A DNA stretch of 64,000 nt from Paramecium sonneborni. Its lineage: Eukaryota; Ciliophora; Oligohymenophorea; Peniculida; Parameciidae. Of this stretch, positions 63,623 through 64,000 are shown piece after piece (within the stretch, counting starts at the first letter, position 1; every line of letters starts with the position of its first letter). The translations under genes and the position numbers were made by a program. Under the pieces are notes generated by a model. It was given only the letters and a program-made list of their open reading frames with translations. It did no database searches and was not told the origin of the DNA. Location of the stretch: NCBI GenBank assembly GCA_905182985.1, contig CAJJDN010000055.1, positions 506,468 through 570,467 on the forward strand, in the 5' to 3' direction.

Positions 63623-64000
63623 TAATTAAACTTTTGATTATTTATGGAAAATTGTTAAAGAGCCAAATAAAAGAATAATAGAATTAAAATTTGTTCTAGA
63701 ACAATAAAGTATGAAAAAATTTATATAAGATTAATTTTTAGAGGTGTTGGTCAAGTTGATCCAAGTGGTTCTTTTTTGAGTTTCTAACAATCCTGTTAGG
63801 TTGGCCCACTAGTAAGTATTTCTAAGAAATCACATGATGTTGTATTTTCTATAAATTTGAAAAAAAAAAGATTTTGACATAGGGTAAAAAAAAATTTTAC
63901 CTACAATAATCTGATATCTATAAGAATCTTTTAAAGTACCAAGATTTTTGGCCCAATTAAGCTAGTCTTGTTCTGCCAGTTGCTTGGCCCACTAGTGGTT
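63623..64000. other. right-edge non-coding region with short GC-rich repeats
   Basis: 378 bp without a convincing frame. It holds the 13-mer repeats listed separately, and a short hairpin-capable stretch (GGTAAAA ... TTTTACC, near 63873-63895). Confidence 0.5.
63801..63996 (+). repeat. two exact copies of a 13-mer, plus a split third copy
   Basis: TTGGCCCACTAGT occurs at 63801-63813 and 63984-63996. A version with six extra bases (TTGGCCCA then ATTAAG then CTAGT) lies at 63948-63966. The unit is much richer in G and C than the surroundings and is not seen elsewhere in the window. It may be the start of a minisatellite or subtelomeric repeat continuing past the edge. Confidence 0.75.

Overview
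The window is macronuclear DNA of a ciliate, almost certainly a Paramecium species. It is very AT-rich, and long reading frames are open only if TAA and TAG are read as glutamine with TGA as the sole stop. Introns are 20-36 nt, genes sit tens of bases apart on both strands, and conserved proteins (Vps26, bystin, PI4K, eS17, eL18, XPF) read through cleanly under these rules. I saw no bacterial-style operon, CRISPR, tRNA, rRNA or transposon. Gene spans below run from ATG to TGA and include introns. Exons were joined by eye; for most genes the coding length after removing the introns divides by three, and exceptions are noted.

Layout. 1-4046: a possible left-edge gene piece, a RING-H2 protein, a multipass membrane protein and a Gln-rich protein. 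4117-6900: a decayed gene. 6965-16888: ArfGAP, an ankyrin protein, Vps26, a coiled-coil protein overlapping a DOT1-like methyltransferase, XPF nuclease and an unrecognised secreted protein. 17020-28987: an ankyrin-Sec7-PH Arf exchange factor, ribosomal protein eS17, an AGC kinase with a long N-terminal extension, a coiled-coil protein, a B-box/coiled-coil/Kelch protein, an 85-residue protein, an EF-hand protein and a basic hypothetical. 29093-41126: PI 4-kinase, bystin, a hypothetical, eL18, several small or ciliary-looking proteins and an NDR kinase. 41284-47781: one giant cysteine-rich membrane protein. 48382-58445: a possible Sin1/Avo1 protein, a His-tailed protein, a PH-CAMK kinase, pinin, an MFS transporter, a Rab and a CCR4/Angel-type nuclease. 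58900-61270: a second decayed gene. 61613-63622: a type II membrane protein. The right edge carries short GC-rich repeats.

How the genes relate. Five genes act in Arf/Rab/phosphoinositide membrane traffic (ArfGAP, Vps26, Ank-Sec7-PH, PI4K beta, Rab). Three are protein kinases (AGC, NDR, CAMK). Bystin, eS17 and eL18 serve ribosome assembly and translation. These are scattered housekeeping genes, and adjacency in this genome is weak evidence for shared function. The least ordinary items are the two multi-domain regulators (Ank-Sec7-PH; B-box/Kelch), an XPF without its C-terminal HhH domain, the giant Cys-rich protein, the secreted orphan, frequent AAG-ending introns and the two relic genes.
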